Shown here: positions 50,050-58,816 of the stretch, piece by piece
How the letters are laid out: each line of letters starts with the position of its first letter
Numbering within the stretch: position 1 is the stretch's first letter
Assembly (NCBI RefSeq): GCF_000015165.1
Contig: NC_009485.1
Location: 62,001 to 126,000 of the forward strand
Source: Bradyrhizobium sp. BTAi1
GTDB lineage: Bacteria; Pseudomonadota; Alphaproteobacteria; Rhizobiales; Xanthobacteraceae
Length of the DNA stretch: 64,000 bases
Direction of reading: 5' to 3'
The notes under the pieces: model-generated
The model's input: the letters and a program-made list of their open reading frames with translations, nothing else
What the model was told of the DNA's origin: nothing
Database searches by the model: none
Position numbers and translations under genes: made by a program

Positions 50050-50199
50050 GGCGGGGTCCTTCTGGTTCGAAGCCGGCAGGTATCACAGGGGCCCGCGCCC
50101 GTCACGGGCCGTGATTTCCGGTTGAAAGCGCTATTGACAGCGGCGCGGCAACTAGCCAAGTGAGACACCGCTTTTCAGACATTGCCAGGACGCCTGCAC

Positions 50200-50604
50200 G
50201 TGGCCAAATCCGAGCTCGGAACCAAACGCATTTGCCCGACGACGGGCAAAAAGTTCTATGACCTCAACAAGAACCCGGTGATTTCGCCCTACACCGGCGA
50301 GGTCGTGCCGATCGCGCCGGTGGCGCCGACCCGGGCCATGCGCGGCGAGGCTGCTCGCGCTGCCGCGGCCGCCGACGTGGTTGAGCCCGCCGAGGCCGAG
50401 GAGTTGGTGCCGCTCGAGGAGGCCGATGCCGAGGAAAACACCGGCAAGGTCAAGGCCGTCGTGCCCGAGACCGAGGACGACATCGAGATCGACGAGACCC
50501 TCGACGACGACGAGGATGATGATTCCACCTTCATCGCCGACGAGGAAGAAGGCGACGAGGATGTCACCGACATCATCGGCGATGTGGGCGGCGACGAAGA
50601 ATAA
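50200..50604 (+). CDS. TIGR02300-like acidic protein
   Basis: The 134-residue protein resembles the TIGR02300 family of Alphaproteobacteria, which is of unknown function. The N-terminus VAKSELGTKRICPTTGKKFY matches, then NKNPVISPYTGEVVP. The usual paired CxxC zinc ligands are mostly replaced (CPTTG; SPYTG). The C-terminal 90 residues are strongly acidic (Asp/Glu runs), as in the family. The GTG 50200 start has AGGA nine bases upstream; a TTG at 50182 would add 6 residues. It is upstream of tRNA-Ala. Confidence 0.75.
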   Translation: MAKSELGTKRICPTTGKKFYDLNKNPVISPYTGEVVPIAPVAPTRAMRGEAARAAAAADVVEPAEAEELVPLEEADAEENTGKVKAVVPETEDDIEIDETLDDDEDDDSTFIADEEEGDEDVTDIIGDVGGDEE

Positions 50605-50685
50605 TCGATCAAGACACTTGAGATCGTCCGCGAACTGTGGTTCACGGTGCTCCCCGGCGGTCGCCCAGACCGCCGGTTCGGTTCA

Positions 50686-50756
<71 letters not shown>

Positions 50757-50761
<5 letters not shown>

Positions 50762-50824
50762 CGCTTCGCCCTTCGGGCTACGCGTGGCGCAGCCACGACG
50801 GAGCCCGAAGGGCGAAGCGTGGTG
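50757..50824. repeat. Long hairpin fused to the tRNA-Ala 3' end
   Basis: A 23-bp perfect inverted repeat (arms 50757-50779 and 50802-50824) begins within the tRNA acceptor/CCA end and encloses a smaller stem CGTGGC/GCCACG. It resembles dispersed Bradyrhizobium palindromes. It may act as a terminator or processing site. A further short inverted repeat (CCCGGCGAAGCC, then GGCGAAGCCGGG) follows to about 50853. The 248 bases from the tRNA to the next gene hold only these repeats. Confidence 0.8.
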
Positions 50825-51009
50825 CCCGGCGAAGCCTCTTGGCGAAGCCGGGCTTCAACAGGCTCGCTACCTTTTCCAGGTTCGTTATCTCCCAAATCGC
50901 GCTATCCCTTTGGCTACGCCCTGATTCCGTGCGAACGCAGCCGGGCTGACAGACTTGATGACCACATGCAAAATGCCCACTCGAGGTCCTTCGCGGCGAG
51001 CACCTTCGC

Positions 51010-51261
51010 ATGTGGTACGTCTACATCATCCGTAGCGTAACCTTTCCCGACCAGGAATATGTCGGCGCAACCGCCGACCTGAGGCAGCGCCTCAAAGATC
51101 ACAACGCCGGCCGCTCGGCCCACACGTCCAAATTCATGCCGTGGACATTGGTCTGGTATTGCGCGCTTCCGGACAAGTCGAACGCGCTCGCATTCGAGGC
51201 CTATCTGAAGTCGCATTCCGGGCGAGCGTTTTCGAAGAAGCGGCTTGTCCGGCCGTGTTGA
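51010..51261 (+). CDS. Small GIY-YIG nuclease-domain protein
   Basis: The 83-residue protein is a lone GIY-YIG domain of the UPF0213/YhbQ type. It shows the motifs WYVYIIRS and EYVGATADLRQRLKDHNAG, with the catalytic-type Arg and the later Glu in LAFEAYLKSHSG. It could act on DNA or RNA, but the role is unknown. It lies 248 bp after tRNA-Ala and converges with ohrR, ending 7 bp from it. Confidence 0.88.
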   Translation: MWYVYIIRSVTFPDQEYVGATADLRQRLKDHNAGRSAHTSKFMPWTLVWYCALPDKSNALAFEAYLKSHSGRAFSKKRLVRPC

Positions 51262-51268
51262 GCCTCTC

Positions 51269-51727
51269 TCACCCCGCCGCCGCATTCAGTTGTTCCCGCA
51301 GCCGCACCAGTTTGCCATGCAGGTCGGCAAGCTCCGCGAGCGAGCAGCCTGTGGCATCGAGGATCGCCGGCGGGATGATGGCCTTGGCCTTGTCTCGCAG
51401 CGCGGCGCCCTGCGCGGTCAGCGCGACCAGCACCTGTCGCTCATCCGCTGCCGAACGTGTGCGCTTCAGCAGATGCGCCGCCTCCATCCGCTTCAGCAGT
51501 GGCGTCAGGGTGCCCGAGTCGAGGTACAGCCGCTCGCCGATCTCCTTCACCGACAGCCCATCCCTTTCCCACAGCACCAGCATGACCAGATATTGCGGAT
51601 AGGTCAGACCGAGACGGTCGAGCAGCGGCTTGTAGACGCGGTTGAAGGCGTGGGCCGTCGAATAGACCGCGAAGCAGAGCTGGTTGCCGAGCTGGAGCGG
51701 CACATCGGCCGCGGATTTCTTTCGCAT
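51269..51727 (-). CDS. ohrR: Organic-hydroperoxide-sensing repressor OhrR (MarR family)
   Basis: OhrR represses ohr until its reactive cysteine is oxidised by organic hydroperoxides. The 152-residue product has the redox Cys18 in LQLGNQLCFAVYSTAHAF and the MarR wHTH core LSVKEIGERLYLDSGTLTPL. ATG 51727 (MRKKSAADV) is used; upstream in-frame extension to 51898 has no MarR similarity. It is divergent from ohr, with its probable operators between them. Confidence 0.95.
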   Translation of the reverse strand: MRKKSAADVPLQLGNQLCFAVYSTAHAFNRVYKPLLDRLGLTYPQYLVMLVLWERDGLSVKEIGERLYLDSGTLTPLLKRMEAAHLLKRTRSAADERQVLVALTAQGAALRDKAKAIIPPAILDATGCSLAELADLHGKLVRLREQLNAAAG

Positions 51728-51821
51728 CGAGGTCACCACAGATCGATCCTGTCCGGCATCTTTGGCCCACGGTTCCCCTAGCGACAATGAGGGGCCAGCG
51801 CCGATCACGATTTTTCTACCG

Positions 51822-51850
51822 CACAATCGTATTGTGCACAATCTAATTGT
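51822..51850. promoter_or_regulatory. Two OhrR-type operators
   Basis: CACAATCGTATTGTG (51822-51836) and ACAATCTAATTGT (51838-51850) are two palindromes of the 5-6 bp arm, 3-bp centre type. They match the TACAATT-AATTGTA pattern of OhrR sites and lie in the ohrR-ohr spacer. Confidence 0.75.
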
Positions 51851-51896
51851 ATGCAATATGGCGTCATTGAATTCGTCATCAACCCGGAGACACCCC

Positions 51897-52322
51897 ATGT
51901 CCGTGAACGTGCTCTACAAGACCAGCGCCAAGGCCACCGGCGGCCGCGATGGTGAGGCGGCCACTCTCGACGGCTCGCTGAGCGTCAAGCTCTCCACGCC
52001 GAAGGAGCTCGGCGGTGGCGGCGGCGCCGGCAACAATCCGGAGCAGCTGTTCGCAGCCGGCTACGCCGCCTGCTTCATCGGCGCCATGAAGTTCGTTGCG
52101 TCGCAAGGCGGCCCGAAGGTTCCGGCCGACGCCTCGGTGACGTCAACGGTCGGCATCGGCCCGCGTTCCGAAGGCGGCTTCGGCATCACCGTCGAGCTCG
52201 CGGTCGCGCTGCCCGGCCTTGCCAAGGCGGATGCCGAGGCGCTGGTCGAGAAGGCCCACCAAGTGTGCCCGTACTCGAACGCGACCCGCAACAATGTGGA
52301 CGTGAAGCTCAGCGTCATCTGA
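51897..52322 (+). CDS. ohr: Organic hydroperoxide resistance protein Ohr
   Basis: Ohr is a thiol peroxidase that reduces organic hydroperoxides. The 141-residue OsmC-fold protein has Cys59 (AAGYAACFIGAMKF) and Cys124 (HQVCPYSNATRNN), the catalytic and resolving cysteines. ATG 51897 (MSVNVLYKTSAKATGG) matches family N-termini. A 11-bp inverted repeat (52366-52376/52390-52400) 44 bp after the stop may be a weak terminator. Confidence 0.96.
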   Translation: MSVNVLYKTSAKATGGRDGEAATLDGSLSVKLSTPKELGGGGGAGNNPEQLFAAGYAACFIGAMKFVASQGGPKVPADASVTSTVGIGPRSEGGFGITVELAVALPGLAKADAEALVEKAHQVCPYSNATRNNVDVKLSVI

Positions 52323-52365
52323 GGCTGAATTCCACCCTGCGGCACAGCCGCTCTCGGACCTTCCG

Positions 52366-52400
52366 CATGGCAGCCCCCGTCTCTGGCGAGGGCTGCCATG
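52366..52400 (+). terminator. Possible terminator after ohr
   Basis: CATGGCAGCCC and GGGCTGCCATG pair perfectly around a 13-base loop. No T-run follows, so termination is uncertain. Confidence 0.4.
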
Positions 52401-52472
52401 GCCCGACGCGTTTGCACCTGCGCCTTGGCAGTGCTTAATGACCGCGAGTTCAATCCAACCTCGCGACATCCG

Positions 52473-53675
52473 ATGACACCCCAATTTGCTCCCGGCGCCA
52501 TGGCCGGACTGCGCGTGATCGATCTCACGCGTGTGCTCGGCGGCCCCTATTGCACGCAGATCCTGGCCGATCACGGCGCCGACGTGATCAAGGTCGAGCC
52601 GCCGGCCGGCGACGAGGTGCGCGACTGGGGCCCGCCCTTCCACGACGAGGACGCGGCGTATTTCGTCGGCATCAACCGCAACAAGCGTTCGATCGGCCTC
52701 GACCTCGCCTCGGACGGCGGCCGCGTGGTGCTTCTGAAGATGCTCGAGACCGCCGATGTGCTGATCGAGAACTTCAAGCCGGGCACGCTCGAGAAGTGGG
52801 GTATCGGCAGCGATGCGCTGCGCGAGAAATTTCCGAAACTCGTGCACTGCCGCATCTGCGGCTTCGGCGCCGACGGGCCGCGTGGCGGTAATCCGGGCTA
52901 TGACGCCATCATCCAGGCGATGACCGGCATGATCGCCGCGACCGGCTCACCGGAGAGCGGCCCGATGCGCATCGGCGTGCCGCTGGTCGACATCACCACG
53001 GGGCTCTATGCCGCCATCGGCATCCTGATGGCGCTGTCGGAGCGGCAGCGCTCAGGGATCGGCCAGTTCCTCGAAGTGACGCTGTACGAGACCGGCCTTG
53101 CGATCATGCATCCGCACACCGCGAACTACTTCATGCACGGCAAGCCGCCGTCGCTGACCGGCAACGAGCATCCCAATTTGGTGCCCTACGCGATCTTCCC
53201 GACCAAGACCGATGACATCTTCATCGGCGTCGGCAATGACGGCACCTTCCGCAAGCTCGCACGCGAGATCGGACGTCCCGACCTCGGAACCGACCCGCGC
53301 TTCGCCCGCAACAGGGACCGCGTTGCCAACCGCGAAGCGCTGCGCGCCGAGCTTGCCGCGGTGTTCAGCCAATTCGAGGCCGAGCCGTTATGCGATCGGC
53401 TGCTCGCCGCCGGACTGCCGGCGGGTCCCGTACAGAAGATCGATCAGGCCCTGACCCATCCGCACACGCTCTACCGCGGCGATGTGATCGAGAAGGACTG
53501 GTACAAGGGCGTTGCATCGCCGATCCGGCTCGAACGCACCAAAGCGAGCCTCCGCACGACACCGCCGGCGTTCAGCCAGCACGCCCAGGAGGTCCTGGCC
53601 GAGTTCGGCTACACGCCGGACGAGATCGAGGCGCTGCTGGCTGAAGGAACCGTTTGCGCCGAACGCAAGCGCTGA
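52473..53675 (+). CDS. Family III CoA-transferase (CaiB/BaiF type)
   Basis: The 400-residue protein is a family III CoA-transferase that moves CoA between acids. It begins LRVIDLTRVLGGPYCTQILA, has VKVEPPAGDEVRDWGPPF, and the likely catalytic Asp in GGNPGYDAIIQAMTGMI. Substrates are unknown. ATG 52473 fits best; an upstream start at 52398 adds 25 residues without similarity. It precedes ugpB by 191 bp, with its own stop before a candidate PHO box. Confidence 0.9.
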   Translation: MTPQFAPGAMAGLRVIDLTRVLGGPYCTQILADHGADVIKVEPPAGDEVRDWGPPFHDEDAAYFVGINRNKRSIGLDLASDGGRVVLLKMLETADVLIENFKPGTLEKWGIGSDALREKFPKLVHCRICGFGADGPRGGNPGYDAIIQAMTGMIAATGSPESGPMRIGVPLVDITTGLYAAIGILMALSERQRSGIGQFLEVTLYETGLAIMHPHTANYFMHGKPPSLTGNEHPNLVPYAIFPTKTDDIFIGVGNDGTFRKLAREIGRPDLGTDPRFARNRDRVANREALRAELAAVFSQFEAEPLCDRLLAAGLPAGPVQKIDQALTHPHTLYRGDVIEKDWYKGVASPIRLERTKASLRTTPPAFSQHAQEVLAEFGYTPDEIEALLAEGTVCAERKR

Positions 53676-53794
53676 CCGCGACCACATCGGAGCGATCGCC
53701 GCGCCGCACCAGGACGCGGCGAGGACTCGCTAGATTTACCGCTCTTCAACGATGCACTTCGCACGGCTTTCCCATGCCGGATCAGCCGTCTATA

Positions 53795-53812
53795 CATTCA
53801 CATAACTGTCAT
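53795..53812 (+). promoter_or_regulatory. Candidate PHO box before ugpB
   Basis: CATTCAC (53795-53801), an ATAA spacer and CTGTCAT (53806-53812) fit the PhoB box layout of two 7-base half-sites with a 4-base AT-rich centre. ugp operons are classic PhoB targets. The first half-site is imperfect. Confidence 0.45.
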
Positions 53813-53866
53813 CTGGCGCTGTTAACGGCCGCAAACGACGATGACGTTCATGGGAGGTATATTTTG

Positions 53867-55183
53867 ATGTCACTTCGCCAATTCGCTGCTGCCGCCGTGG
53901 TCACGGCGACCTTTGGTTTCGCTGTTTCTCCCGCACACGCGGTGACTGAGATTCAGTGGTGGCACGCCATGACCGGCGGCAACAACGACATCGTCAACCG
54001 GCTCGCCGAGGAGTTCAACGCCTCCCAGAGCGACTACAAGGTCGTGCCGACCTTCAAGGGCGCCTATCCGGACACGCTGAATGCCGGCATCGCTGCGTTC
54101 CGCGCCGGCACCGCGCCGCACATCCTGCAGGTGTTCGAGGTCGGCACCGCGACGATGATGAGCGCCAAGGGCGCGATCAAGCCGGTCTATGAGCTCATGA
54201 AGGATGCCGGCGAGCCGTTCGATCCCAAGGCTTATCTGCCGGCGATCACCGGCTACTACTCGACGTCGAAGGGCGACATGCTGTCGTTCCCGTTCAACTC
54301 GTCCTCGATGGTGATGTGGATCAACAAGGATGAGCTGAAGAAGGCCGGCGTCGCCGAGATCCCGAAGACCTGGCCGGAGGTGTTCGACGCGGCCAAGAAG
54401 CTGAAGGCGGCCGGACACGACACCTGCGGCTTCTCCAACGCCTGGGCATCCTGGGCCAATATCGAGCAGTTCTCGGCCTGGCACAACGTGCCGATCGGCA
54501 CCAAGGCCAACGGCCTCGACGGCTTCGACACGGTGCTCGAATTCAACACCCCGCTGCACGTCAAGCACCTGCAGAACCTCGTCGAGCTGCAGAAGGACAA
54601 GACCTACGATTATTCCGGTCGCGGCAGCGCCAGCGAGAGCCGCTTCGGCTCCGGCGAATGCGCGATCTTCCTGACCTCGTCGGGCTATTACGCCACTGCC
54701 AAGAGCACCGCGAAGTTCGACTTCACCTCGGCACCGATGCCGTACTACCCGGATGCACCGGGCGCGCCGCAGAATTCGATCATCGGCGGCGCCTCGCTCT
54801 GGGTGATGGGCGGCAAGTCGGCGGACGAGTACAAGGGCGTGGCCAAGTTCTTCACCTTCCTGTCCGACACCAACCGCCAGGCCAAGCTGCACCAGGAATC
54901 CGGCTATCTGCCGATCACCAAGGCGGCCTATGAGAAGACCAAGGCGGACGGCTTCTATGAGAAGAATCCGACCCTGCAGACGCCGCTGAAGGAGCTCACC
55001 AACAAGGAGCCGACCGAGAACTCGCGTGGCCTGCGCTTCGGCAACATGGTGCAGATGCGCGATGTCTGGGCCGAGGAGATCGAGGCGGCGCTGGCCGGCA
55101 AGAAGACCGCCAAGGACGCGCTCGATTCCGCTGTCGCCCGCGGCAATGCGATGTTGCGCACCTTCGAGAAAACGGCCAAGTAG
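53867..55183 (+). CDS. ugpB: sn-glycerol-3-phosphate ABC transporter, binding protein
   Basis: UgpB captures glycerol-3-phosphate and glycerophosphodiesters in the periplasm. The 438-residue protein has a signal peptide (MSLRQFAAAAVVTATFGFAV, cleavage after AHA) and a MalE-like fold beginning VTEIQWWHAMTGGNNDIVNR. ATG 53867 has GGGAGG upstream. It heads the ugpBAEC operon. Confidence 0.93.
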   Translation: MSLRQFAAAAVVTATFGFAVSPAHAVTEIQWWHAMTGGNNDIVNRLAEEFNASQSDYKVVPTFKGAYPDTLNAGIAAFRAGTAPHILQVFEVGTATMMSAKGAIKPVYELMKDAGEPFDPKAYLPAITGYYSTSKGDMLSFPFNSSSMVMWINKDELKKAGVAEIPKTWPEVFDAAKKLKAAGHDTCGFSNAWASWANIEQFSAWHNVPIGTKANGLDGFDTVLEFNTPLHVKHLQNLVELQKDKTYDYSGRGSASESRFGSGECAIFLTSSGYYATAKSTAKFDFTSAPMPYYPDAPGAPQNSIIGGASLWVMGGKSADEYKGVAKFFTFLSDTNRQAKLHQESGYLPITKAAYEKTKADGFYEKNPTLQTPLKELTNKEPTENSRGLRFGNMVQMRDVWAEEIEAALAGKKTAKDALDSAVARGNAMLRTFEKTAK

Positions 55184-55252
55184 AGCCGTCCTTGAGATGT
55201 CCCCTCCGCCCCCGGAGGGGACGTCTCGCCTCTCCCTCTCGCGGCGCACTGC

Positions 55253-56134
55253 ATGGAAAAGTCGGTCGTCTTCAACGGCAAGCTCTTGCCCTATGTGCTG
55301 CTGGCGCCGCAGCTCGCGATCACGCTGATCTTCTTCTATTGGCCGGCCAGCCAGGCGATCTGGCAGTCCTTCCTGCGCGAGGACGCATTCGGCCTCAATT
55401 CCGAATTTGTCGGGCTCGAAAACTATCAGGCCCTGTTCGCTCAGCCGGAATATTACACCGCTATCGGCACCACCGTCGTGTTCTCGTCGCTGGTGACGGT
55501 GCTCTCGCTCGGCGTCGCGCTGCTGTTCGCCACGCAGGCCGACAAGAACCTCAAGGGCGCCTCGGCCTATAAGACGCTGATGATCTGGCCCTATGCGGTG
55601 GCGCCGGCGATTGCCGGCGTGTTGTGGTTCTTCATCTTCCATCCGACCCTGGGCACGTTGGCGCGCCCGCTGCGCGTCATGGGCTTCGACTGGAATCCGA
55701 TGCTCAACGGCACCCATGCCATGGTGCTGGTGGTCATGGCCGCGGTCTGGAAGCAGGTCGCCTACAATTTCCTGTTCTTCCTCGCCGGCCTGCAGGCGAT
55801 CCCGAAAAGCGTGATCGAGGCCGGCGCGATCGACGGCGCCGGTCCGCTGCGGCGGTTCTGGACCATCATCTTCCCGCTGCTGTCGCCGACCACCTTCTTC
55901 CTGCTCGTCGTCAACATCGTCTATGTGTTCTTCGAGACCTTCGGCATCATCGATGCCGTGACGTCGGGCGGTCCCGCCGGCACCACCACGACGATGGTCT
56001 ACAAGGTGTTTGCCGATGGCAGGCTCGGCGGCGATCTCGGCGGCTCGGCTGCGCAATCGGTCGTCCTGATGGTGATCGTGATCGCGCTGACGGCGATCCA
56101 GTTCCGCTACGTCGAGCGCAAGGTGCAATACTGA
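55253..56134 (+). CDS. ugpA: Glycerol-3-phosphate ABC transporter permease UgpA
   Basis: UgpA is one of two inner-membrane permeases of the transporter. The 293-residue product has six hydrophobic segments and the EAA loop [20 protein letters not shown] that contacts the ATPase. Its stop overlaps the ugpE start by one base, so the pair is translationally coupled. Confidence 0.94.
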   Translation: MEKSVVFNGKLLPYVLLAPQLAITLIFFYWPASQAIWQSFLREDAFGLNSEFVGLENYQALFAQPEYYTAIGTTVVFSSLVTVLSLGVALLFATQADKNLKGASAYKTLMIWPYAVAPAIAGVLWFFIFHPTLGTLARPLRVMGFDWNPMLNGTHAMVLVVMAAVWKQVAYNFLFFLAGLQAIPKSVIEAGAIDGAGPLRRFWTIIFPLLSPTTFFLLVVNIVYVFFETFGIIDAVTSGGPAGTTTTMVYKVFADGRLGGDLGGSAAQSVVLMVIVIALTAIQFRYVERKVQY

Positions 56135-56982
56135 TGGTCGAGCATCGCCCGCTCCGAGATCTCGTCGCGTATCTGGTGCTCTCGCTCGGCGTCGTGATCT
56201 TCGCGTTTCCCGTCTACGTCGCCTTCGTCGCCTCGACCTATGACGCAGCGACCGTAGTCAGTGGCAATCTGCCGCTGGTGCCGGGCGGGCGCATGCTGGA
56301 AAACTACTACCGCGCCGTGTTCGTCGGCGGCTCCCGCTTCATGAACCAGCCGGTCGGCGTGCTGCTCGTCAATTCCTTCATCACCGCCATCGGCATCGCG
56401 GTCGGCAAGATCATCATCTCGATCCTGTCGGCCTTTGCGATCGTCTATTTCCGGTTTCCATTCCGCAAGACGGCGTTCTGGATCATCTTCATCACCCTGA
56501 TGCTGCCCGTCGAGGTCCGCATCTACCCGACCTACAAGGTCGTCGCCGATCTGCGCATGCTCGACACCTATGCCGGGCTGATCCTGCCCCTGATCGCTTC
56601 CGCGACCGGCACGCTGCTGTTCCGCCAGTTCTTCATGACGGTCCCGGATGAGCTGCTCGAGGCCTCCCGGATCGACGGCGCCGGCCCGCTGCGGTTCTTC
56701 TGGGACACGCTGCTGCCGCTGTCGATGACCACCGTGGCGGCCCTGTTCGTCATTCAGTTCATCTATGGCTGGAATCAGTATCTCTGGCCGCTGCTCATCA
56801 CCACCAAGGATTCGATGCAGACCATCGTGATCGGCATCAAGAAGATGCTGACCACCACCGACGAGCTTGCCGAATGGCAGCTCGCAATGGCCACCGCCGT
56901 GCTGGCGATGCTGCCGCCGGTCGCTGTCGTGATCTTCATGCAGCGCCTGTTTGTCAAAGGTCTGGTGGAGACGGAAAAGTGA
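56134..56982 (+). CDS. ugpE: Glycerol-3-phosphate ABC transporter permease UgpE
   Basis: The 282-residue second permease has six hydrophobic segments and the EAA loop [23 protein letters not shown] 56134 overlaps the ugpA stop. The final residues VKGLVETEK match UgpE. The ATPase gene follows after a 137-base repeat-containing gap. Confidence 0.94.
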   Translation: MVEHRPLRDLVAYLVLSLGVVIFAFPVYVAFVASTYDAATVVSGNLPLVPGGRMLENYYRAVFVGGSRFMNQPVGVLLVNSFITAIGIAVGKIIISILSAFAIVYFRFPFRKTAFWIIFITLMLPVEVRIYPTYKVVADLRMLDTYAGLILPLIASATGTLLFRQFFMTVPDELLEASRIDGAGPLRFFWDTLLPLSMTTVAALFVIQFIYGWNQYLWPLLITTKDSMQTIVIGIKKMLTTTDELAEWQLAMATAVLAMLPPVAVVIFMQRLFVKGLVETEK

Positions 56983-57119
56983 GCGGGGCGAATAGCGAAT
57001 GGCGATTAGCGGATAGGGGCGTCCGCGCATGAAGATCCATTCGCCTTCCCCTATTCGCCACTCCCTCTTCGCTCTTCGCCAGCAATCGCTCGCTCGTCAC
57101 GCATCACCGGTACCCGCCC
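56983..57119. repeat. ugpE-ugpC spacer with repeated GCGAAT motifs
   Basis: The spacer repeats variants of GCGAATAGCGAATGGCG and, in reverse, CGCCATTCG-like and CTATTCGCC motifs. It looks like a small degenerate repeat/hairpin insertion inside the operon. Confidence 0.5.
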
Positions 57120-58199
57120 ATGGCTAACGTCACGCTCCGCAACGTCCGCAAGGTCTATCCCGGCGGGTTCGAGGCCATCAAAGGCATCGATATCGAGGTC
57201 GGCGACGGGCAGTTCTGCGTGCTGGTCGGTCCGTCGGGCTGCGGCAAATCCACGCTGCTGCGGATGGTCGCGGGGCTCGAGACGATCACCTCGGGAGAGA
57301 TCGATATCGGCGGCCGCATCGTCAACGCGATCGAGCCGGCCGATCGCGACATCGCGATGGTGTTCCAGAACTACGCGCTGTATCCGCATATGAGCGTCTA
57401 CAACAACATGGCCTATGGCCTGCGCAACCGCCGCGTGCCCGAAGCCGAGATCAAGACGCGCGTCGAGGACGCCGCGCGCATCCTCGAGCTCGGCACCATG
57501 CTCGAGCGCAAGCCGCGCCAGCTGTCCGGCGGCCAGCGCCAGCGGGTGGCGATGGGCCGCGCGATCGTGCGCAAGCCGAAGGTGTTCCTGTTCGACGAGC
57601 CACTCTCCAATCTCGACGCCAAGCTGCGCATCGCGATGCGGGTCGAAATCCGCAAGCTGCAGCGCCGTCTCAACACCACGGCGATCTACGTCACGCATGA
57701 CCAGCTCGAGGCCATGACACTGGCCGACATCCTGGTGGTGATGAATGGCGGCAAGGTCGAGCAGATCGGCAATCCGCTGGAAATTTATCAGCGGCCGGCG
57801 ACCACGTTCGTGGCGTCCTTCATCGGCGCACCGCCGATGAACCTGATGCCGATCGAGGGCGTGCGCGCGCAGCTGCACGGCGCCGACGCGGTTCCGGCCG
57901 AGGCCGGCCAGCTCGGCATTCGGCCGGAGGATTTCGAGCTTGCCGATACGGTTCCGGCCGGCGGGATCGGCCTCGACCTCAGGGTCGACGCGATCGAGCA
58001 TGTCGGGGCGGAGACCTATGTTTACGGCGCCCGGCAGGGTTCCGACAGCCAGGACAGCCTCATTGCGGCCGCCAACGACGTCATCGTGCGGCTACCGGGC
58101 ACCGCGGCGCCGGACATCGGCGCCCGGATCCGGGCCGTCGCGCCGCGCGGCAAGCTGCATCTGTTCTCGGTTGACGGCCGGCAACGGCTGCCGATTTAA
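57120..58199 (+). CDS. ugpC: Glycerol-3-phosphate ABC transporter ATPase UgpC
   Basis: UgpC powers the transporter. The 359-residue MalK-like ATPase has Walker [10 protein letters not shown] (residues 38-46), signature [16 protein letters not shown], Walker [17 protein letters not shown] and a C-terminal regulatory OB domain from about residue 240. In E. coli this domain is a control point for the operon. It is the last ugp gene. Confidence 0.95.
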   Translation: MANVTLRNVRKVYPGGFEAIKGIDIEVGDGQFCVLVGPSGCGKSTLLRMVAGLETITSGEIDIGGRIVNAIEPADRDIAMVFQNYALYPHMSVYNNMAYGLRNRRVPEAEIKTRVEDAARILELGTMLERKPRQLSGGQRQRVAMGRAIVRKPKVFLFDEPLSNLDAKLRIAMRVEIRKLQRRLNTTAIYVTHDQLEAMTLADILVVMNGGKVEQIGNPLEIYQRPATTFVASFIGAPPMNLMPIEGVRAQLHGADAVPAEAGQLGIRPEDFELADTVPAGGIGLDLRVDAIEHVGAETYVYGARQGSDSQDSLIAAANDVIVRLPGTAAPDIGARIRAVAPRGKLHLFSVDGRQRLPI

Positions 58200-58237
58200 C
58201 CCCTTCCACAGACAGGCCGTTTGCGACTTTGGAGGTG

Positions 58238-58266
58238 CTTGAACGCGCCTGGCATCATGACCATAT
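58238..58266 (+). promoter_or_regulatory. RpoH (sigma-32)-type promoter of hsp20
   Basis: CTTGAA at 58238-58243 and CCATAT at 58261-58266 are separated by 17 bp, matching the alphaproteobacterial heat-shock promoter pattern. Transcription would start near 58273. Confidence 0.65.
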
Positions 58267-58272
58267 TGCTGC

Positions 58273-58332
58273 TCAAGGGGTGCCGTCAGGGCCCTGAAAC
58301 GTCAAAGTCGCTTCGAGAGGACTTTGTAAACC
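58273..58332 (+). ncRNA. ROSE-type RNA thermometer of hsp20
   Basis: In the hsp20 leader, CAAAG (58303-58307) pairs with CTTTG (58322-58326), and TCGCT (58308-58312) pairs with the Shine-Dalgarno AGGA (58318-58321) leaving a bulged G, with TCGAG as loop. The TYGCT-to-AGGA hairpin with a bulged G is the ROSE hallmark. It hides the ribosome-binding site until it melts with heat. Confidence 0.8.
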
Positions 58333-58758
58333 ATGTCTCGTGTTCCTTCGCTCTCCAGTCCGTTCCTGCTGGGCTTCGACGAGATCGAGCGCGTGCTCGA
58401 CCGCGTGGTCAAAGGTGCCGACGGCTATCCGCCCTACAACATAGAGCGGTTCGAGCGCACCAATGGCCAGCCCGAGCGTCTTCGGATCACGCTGGCGGTG
58501 GCGGGTTTCACCCGTGACCAACTCGATGTCACCATTGAGGAAAACCAGCTCGTCATCCGTGGCCGCCAGCAGGACGACAAGTCCCGGCAATACATTCATC
58601 GCGGCATCGCCGCGCGCCACTTCCAGCGCACCTTCGTGCTGGCGGAGGGAATGCATGTGCTCGGGGCGGATCTGAAGAACGGGCTGTTGTCGGTCGATCT
58701 GGCCAGGCCAGAACCTGAGCGGATCGTTAAGACAATCGCTATCAATGAACACGAATAA
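58333..58758 (+). CDS. Small heat-shock protein (Hsp20 family)
   Basis: The 141-residue alpha-crystallin protein prevents aggregation of heat-damaged proteins. The core shows DQLDVTIEENQLVIRGRQQ and RHFQRTFVLAEGMHVLGADLKNGLL spanning the family A-x-x-x-n-G-v-L region, and the C-terminus lacks a clear I-x-I, ending with VKTIAINEHE. A ROSE thermometer and sigma-32-type promoter precede it, so heat induces it at both transcription and translation. DUF1150 gene follows. Confidence 0.95.
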   Translation: MSRVPSLSSPFLLGFDEIERVLDRVVKGADGYPPYNIERFERTNGQPERLRITLAVAGFTRDQLDVTIEENQLVIRGRQQDDKSRQYIHRGIAARHFQRTFVLAEGMHVLGADLKNGLLSVDLARPEPERIVKTIAINEHE

Positions 58759-58816
58759 TGGTGTGATGGAACGAGTAGCGGACTCGACCGCTTGAGTCTC
58801 AGAAGGAGTCGAGACC

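Noticed and set aside
53870..56128. Long open frame antisense to ugpB/ugpA (752 codons)
   Set aside because: It lies wholly over recognised transporter genes and has no domain of its own.
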